Source: Limnohabitans sp. Jir61
Lineage (GTDB): Bacteria > Pseudomonadota > Gammaproteobacteria > Burkholderiales > Burkholderiaceae_C
Assembly: GCF_003063545.1 (NCBI RefSeq)
Contig: NZ_NESD01000004.1
Location: forward strand, 186,001-250,000
Direction of reading: 5' to 3'
Length of the DNA: 64,000 bases
A program made the position numbers and the translations under genes. Every line of letters begins with the position of its first letter. Position 1 is the stretch's first letter. Positions 61,283-64,000 of this stretch are shown piece by piece. Below the pieces are notes generated by a model. The model saw nothing but the letters and a program-made list of their open reading frames with translations. It searched no databases and was not told the origin of the DNA.

Positions 61283-62818
61283 TTAAAACAAGCCTTTGTA
61301 CTGATCGCGCAGCAAGTTCTTTTGCACCTTACCCATGGTGTTGCGTGGCAGTTCAGCCACCACAAAACACTTCTTGGGAATCTTGAAGTTCGCCAGTTGT
61401 GACTTGAGCGCTGCAATGATGGCATCAGCATCGACCTTGGCACCAGGTTTGGCAATCACAACTGCCACGCCTACTTCACCAAAGTCGGGGTGCGGCACAC
61501 CAATCAAAGCACTTTCAGCGACACCAGGCATCTCGTTGATGTAGCCCTCAATTTCTGCGGGATAGACGTTGTACCCACCGCTGATGATCAGGTCTTTGCT
61601 GCGGCCCACGATGACCACGTAGCCGCGCTCGTCGACCTTACCCACGTCACCCGTTTTGAAATAACCGTCTGTCGTGAACTCTTCTTTGGTTTTCTCGGGC
61701 ATGCGCCAGTAGCCACCAAACACATTGGGGCCTTTGACTTGGATGCCGCCAATTTCACCCACGGGCAAAGACTTGCCTTCGTCGTCTTGCACGCGCAGGG
61801 AAACGCCCGGCAACGGGAAGCCCACTGTGCCACCACGGCGCTCGGTTTGGCCGGGGTAGCGGGCATCGGCTGCGTAGGGGTTGGAGGTGAGCATGACGGT
61901 TTCACTCATACCATAACGCTCAAGAATAGGCTGGCCTACGCGGTCTTCCCACTCGTTGAAAGTTTCCAGCAACAGTGGCGCAGAGCCTGCCACGAACAAA
62001 CGCATGTTCGAGGCTTGCGCTTTCGTCAACGTAGGCTCAGCCAACATCCGCACGTACAGAGTGGGCACGCCCATGAACACGGTGGCCTCTGGCATTTTGG
62101 CGATGACGAGTTTGGGATCGAATTTGGACAACCAAATCATCTTGCTGCCATTGAGCAAGGCGCCGTGGATGGCCACAAACAAGCCGTGCACATGGAAGAT
62201 GGGCAATGCATGAATCAACACATCGCCTGGCTTCCAGCCCCAGTATTTCTTCAAAGTCTGTGCGTTGCTCAGCATGTTGCCGTGTGACAGCATCGCACCT
62301 TTGCTGCGACCTGTGGTGCCGCTGGTGTACAAGATGGCGGCCAAATCGTCGGCCTTGCTTTGCACCACATCGTGTTTGTCAGAGCAATGCGCGGCACGCT
62401 CAAGCAAACTACCGGTGCGGTTGTCGTCCAAGGTGAACACGTTTTGCGTCCCCGCCTTGAAGGCAATCTTGCTGACCCAGCCAAAGTTCTTGCTGCTGCA
62501 CACCACCACGGCGGGTTCGGCGTTGCCAATAAAATATTCAATCTCAGCGCTTTGATAAGCGGTGTTCAAAGGCAAAAACACATAGCCCGCACGCAAGGTG
62601 GCGAGGTAGAGCATGACGGCCTCAACCGACTTCTCCACTTGCACCGCCACGCGTGAGCCTTTGGGAATGTGCAGTGAGTCCAACAGGTTGGCCATCATGG
62701 CGCTGGCACGCTCAAGGTCGGACCAGCTGTAGTGCAAACCATCATCGGTTTCGATGGCCGTGGCGTTTAGGTTTTTAGGAAAAGCAGCACGCAATGCTGC
62801 AAAAAGATTGTGATTCAT
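61283..62818 (-). CDS. matB: Malonyl-CoA synthetase (acyl-adenylate-forming family)
   Basis: A 511-residue AMP-forming acyl-CoA synthetase. The ATP-binding loop is LYTSGTTGRSKGAMLSH, followed by ERYGMSETVMLTSNPY, DGYFKTGDVG, GRSKDLIISGGYNVYPAEIE and the catalytic lysine in LPRNTMGKVQK. RYGMSE-type MatB proteins activate malonate and methylmalonate. The malonyl-CoA decarboxylase gene 15 bases upstream supports malonate as substrate: malonate to malonyl-CoA to acetyl-CoA. Confidence 0.88.
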   Translation of the reverse strand: MNHNLFAALRAAFPKNLNATAIETDDGLHYSWSDLERASAMMANLLDSLHIPKGSRVAVQVEKSVEAVMLYLATLRAGYVFLPLNTAYQSAEIEYFIGNAEPAVVVCSSKNFGWVSKIAFKAGTQNVFTLDDNRTGSLLERAAHCSDKHDVVQSKADDLAAILYTSGTTGRSKGAMLSHGNMLSNAQTLKKYWGWKPGDVLIHALPIFHVHGLFVAIHGALLNGSKMIWLSKFDPKLVIAKMPEATVFMGVPTLYVRMLAEPTLTKAQASNMRLFVAGSAPLLLETFNEWEDRVGQPILERYGMSETVMLTSNPYAADARYPGQTERRGGTVGFPLPGVSLRVQDDEGKSLPVGEIGGIQVKGPNVFGGYWRMPEKTKEEFTTDGYFKTGDVGKVDERGYVVIVGRSKDLIISGGYNVYPAEIEGYINEMPGVAESALIGVPHPDFGEVGVAVVIAKPGAKVDADAIIAALKSQLANFKIPKKCFVVAELPRNTMGKVQKNLLRDQYKGLF

Positions 62819-62833
62819 GTGGTTTCTTTAGAT

Positions 62834-64000
62834 TCAAGAAAAAAATAGATCTTCAACATCGCCTGAAACAGGCGCAATATTTTTAGCCATCAGTTGGCGG
62901 TTTTTATCGATTCGCTTCAGGTCGTAAAGGTAGTTCACCATCAACCCGTGTGATTGTTTGAGCCCCTTGGGTGAAGGATCGGCAAACCAATTGATGCGTT
63001 CAACACGCGCCCCATTGCCCAAGTGGAAACGGGCAACAGGGTCAAGCACTTGATCGCCCTGTTTTTCCAAACCTAAATATTGAGCAGCACATCGCGTGAG
63101 GAATGAGCGCAAAGGTGACTTGGTCGACAGAGCACCCAACACCAAGGGTTGATCAATGGCAGCCAACACGTGTGTCGCTGTCGGCGGTTCAAAACTGATC
63201 TCTCGACCGAGTGCAGCTAACTCTTTCTCGCTCAACTTAGTCAGCATCGTTTCGGCATTGCGTGCCAACCATGGGCGCAATCCAGGAATCGGAGATAAGG
63301 TGGCAAAAGTTTTAAGCTTAGGAAACTCTTCACGCAAAGTTTCCACCACGCGTTTGATCAACGAATCACCAAAGCTCACGCCTCGCAAGCCTGTTTGCGT
63401 GTTGCTGATCGAGTAAAAAATAGCCACCGTTGCTTTTTTCAAATCTTCGGGTGCAGCGCTCTCATCCAACAACGGCATGATGTTGTCAGCCATTTCATGA
63501 AGCAGCGCAACCTCAACAAAAATCAAAGGTTCACTAGGCAAACTGGGATGAAAGAAACCATAACAGCGGCGATCACTATCCAAACGGTTTTTCAAGTCAG
63601 CCCAACTGCGAATGTCGTGCACAGCTTCGTACTTGATCAGTTTTTCAATCAACGAAGCAGGCGAATCCCAACTGATAGTGCGCAACTCCAAAAACGCAAT
63701 GTCAAACCAGGTAGAGAATAGGTTTTCCAGCTCTGCATCCAAGGCCAATAAACGTTTGTTGTTTTTTAGTTGCGGTAACAACTCAGCACGCATATCGACC
63801 AAAAAGCGCATGCCACCCGGATAGGCTGCAAAGCGCTGCAGTAACCGTGTGCGTGGTGACACCAGTGCTCGGCGCAAACGAATTTCCGCAGAGCCTTCGT
63901 CTGCTGTCCCCAAGGAGGCGTCGTAATCATCACGCGCAGCGCGTACCTTAGTGGCATCTGGCCCGAACTGCTCGCTGATCAACAGCCAAAGATCTTGACG
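62834..64000 (-). CDS. Malonyl-CoA decarboxylase (partial, N-terminus outside window)
   Basis: The open frame reaches the right edge, so the start is missing; at least 388 residues are visible. The blocks SPRTRLLQRFAAYPGGMRFLVDMR, ITWDSPA-like RTISWDSPASLIEKLIKYEAVH, FFHPSLPSEPLIFVEVAL, TLSPIPGLRPWL and the C-terminal SHGLMVNYLYDL are typical of malonyl-CoA decarboxylase, with the expected active-site histidine in FFHPSLP. It forms acetyl-CoA and CO2 and works with MatB encoded next to it. An internal TTG at 63982 is not the start, since homologous sequence continues upstream. Confidence 0.9.
   Translation of the reverse strand, partial: RQDLWLLISEQFGPDATKVRAARDDYDASLGTADEGSAEIRLRRALVSPRTRLLQRFAAYPGGMRFLVDMRAELLPQLKNNKRLLALDAELENLFSTWFDIAFLELRTISWDSPASLIEKLIKYEAVHDIRSWADLKNRLDSDRRCYGFFHPSLPSEPLIFVEVALLHEMADNIMPLLDESAAPEDLKKATVAIFYSISNTQTGLRGVSFGDSLIKRVVETLREEFPKLKTFATLSPIPGLRPWLARNAETMLTKLSEKELAALGREISFEPPTATHVLAAIDQPLVLGALSTKSPLRSFLTRCAAQYLGLEKQGDQVLDPVARFHLGNGARVERINWFADPSPKGLKQSHGLMVNYLYDLKRIDKNRQLMAKNIAPVSGDVEDLFFS

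Noticed and set aside
61490..62287. 265-codon open frame antisense to matB
   Set aside because: Shadow frame with skewed composition opposite a clear acyl-CoA synthetase.
1..64000. CRISPR arrays, insertion sequences, prophage or toxin-antitoxin genes
   Set aside because: None found: no regularly spaced repeats, no transposase or integrase, no phage structural genes.

Overview
The window reads as a chromosome segment of a betaproteobacterium of the order Burkholderiales, most likely a freshwater Comamonadaceae relative (Limnohabitans/Rhodoferax-like). The grounds are the TauE-cysI-DUF934-cysH-cysD-cysN order, monomeric isocitrate dehydrogenase, TrxR-like ferredoxin-NADP reductase, four orphan Bug/TctC solute-binding proteins, paired cyanophycin synthetases with a DUF1854-linked ABC exporter, and a malonyl-CoA synthetase/decarboxylase pair. 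The genus is inference; there is no rRNA gene to test it. I see no prophage, insertion sequence, CRISPR array or replication origin.

Layout. 0-2.6 kb: end of a photolyase cluster (DUF2878 tail, DUF3833 lipoprotein, tiny DUF2256 zinc protein, iron-sulfur photolyase/cryptochrome). 2.6-4.8 kb: monomeric icd on the minus strand. 5.0-11.2 kb: assimilatory sulfate reduction operon. 11.2-12.7 kb: fdxA and a ferredoxin-NADP reductase. 12.7-15.1 kb: a TPP riboswitch controlling a TonB-dependent receptor, probably for thiamine or a precursor. 15.1-15.5 kb: a gene relic, tRNA-Asn and a strong terminator.

15.5-39.9 kb is an accessory catabolic region, by eye richer in A+T in its left two thirds. It holds: (i) a minus operon of an isocitrate-lyase/PEP-mutase-family lyase, LeuC- and LeuD-like hydratase subunits and a TctC protein; (ii) a divergent plus operon of another TctC followed by soxX-soxY-soxZ-soxA without soxB; (iii) three two-subunit periplasmic molybdenum hydroxylases (2Fe-2S plus Tat-exported large subunit), one with a frameshift, the last followed by xdhC and a mocA-like gene; (iv) a seven-gene minus operon (SDR, TctC, CMD-family protein, small dimeric alpha/beta-barrel protein, CoA-transferase A and B, LigI-like lactonase) facing a LysR regulator; (v) a secreted alpha/beta hydrolase of the 2,6-dihydroxypseudooxynicotine-hydrolase type. 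Together these suggest uptake, periplasmic hydroxylation, ring or lactone hydrolysis, CoA activation and dicarboxylate cleavage of a substrate I cannot name. This is the best candidate here for an undescribed pathway.

40-64 kb is mostly housekeeping: an M14 peptidase, selD, a PhnA-like protein, arfB, an AEC transporter and a fourth TctC, an FKBP isomerase, grpE-dnaK-dnaJ with heat-shock-type promoters, a metallo-beta-lactamase/beta-CASP nuclease, a phosphoethanolamine transferase, then the cyanophycin region (DUF1854 and ABC exporter divergent from cphA' and cphA), an unexplained 22-bp inverted repeat, and malonyl-CoA synthetase plus malonyl-CoA decarboxylase running off the right edge.
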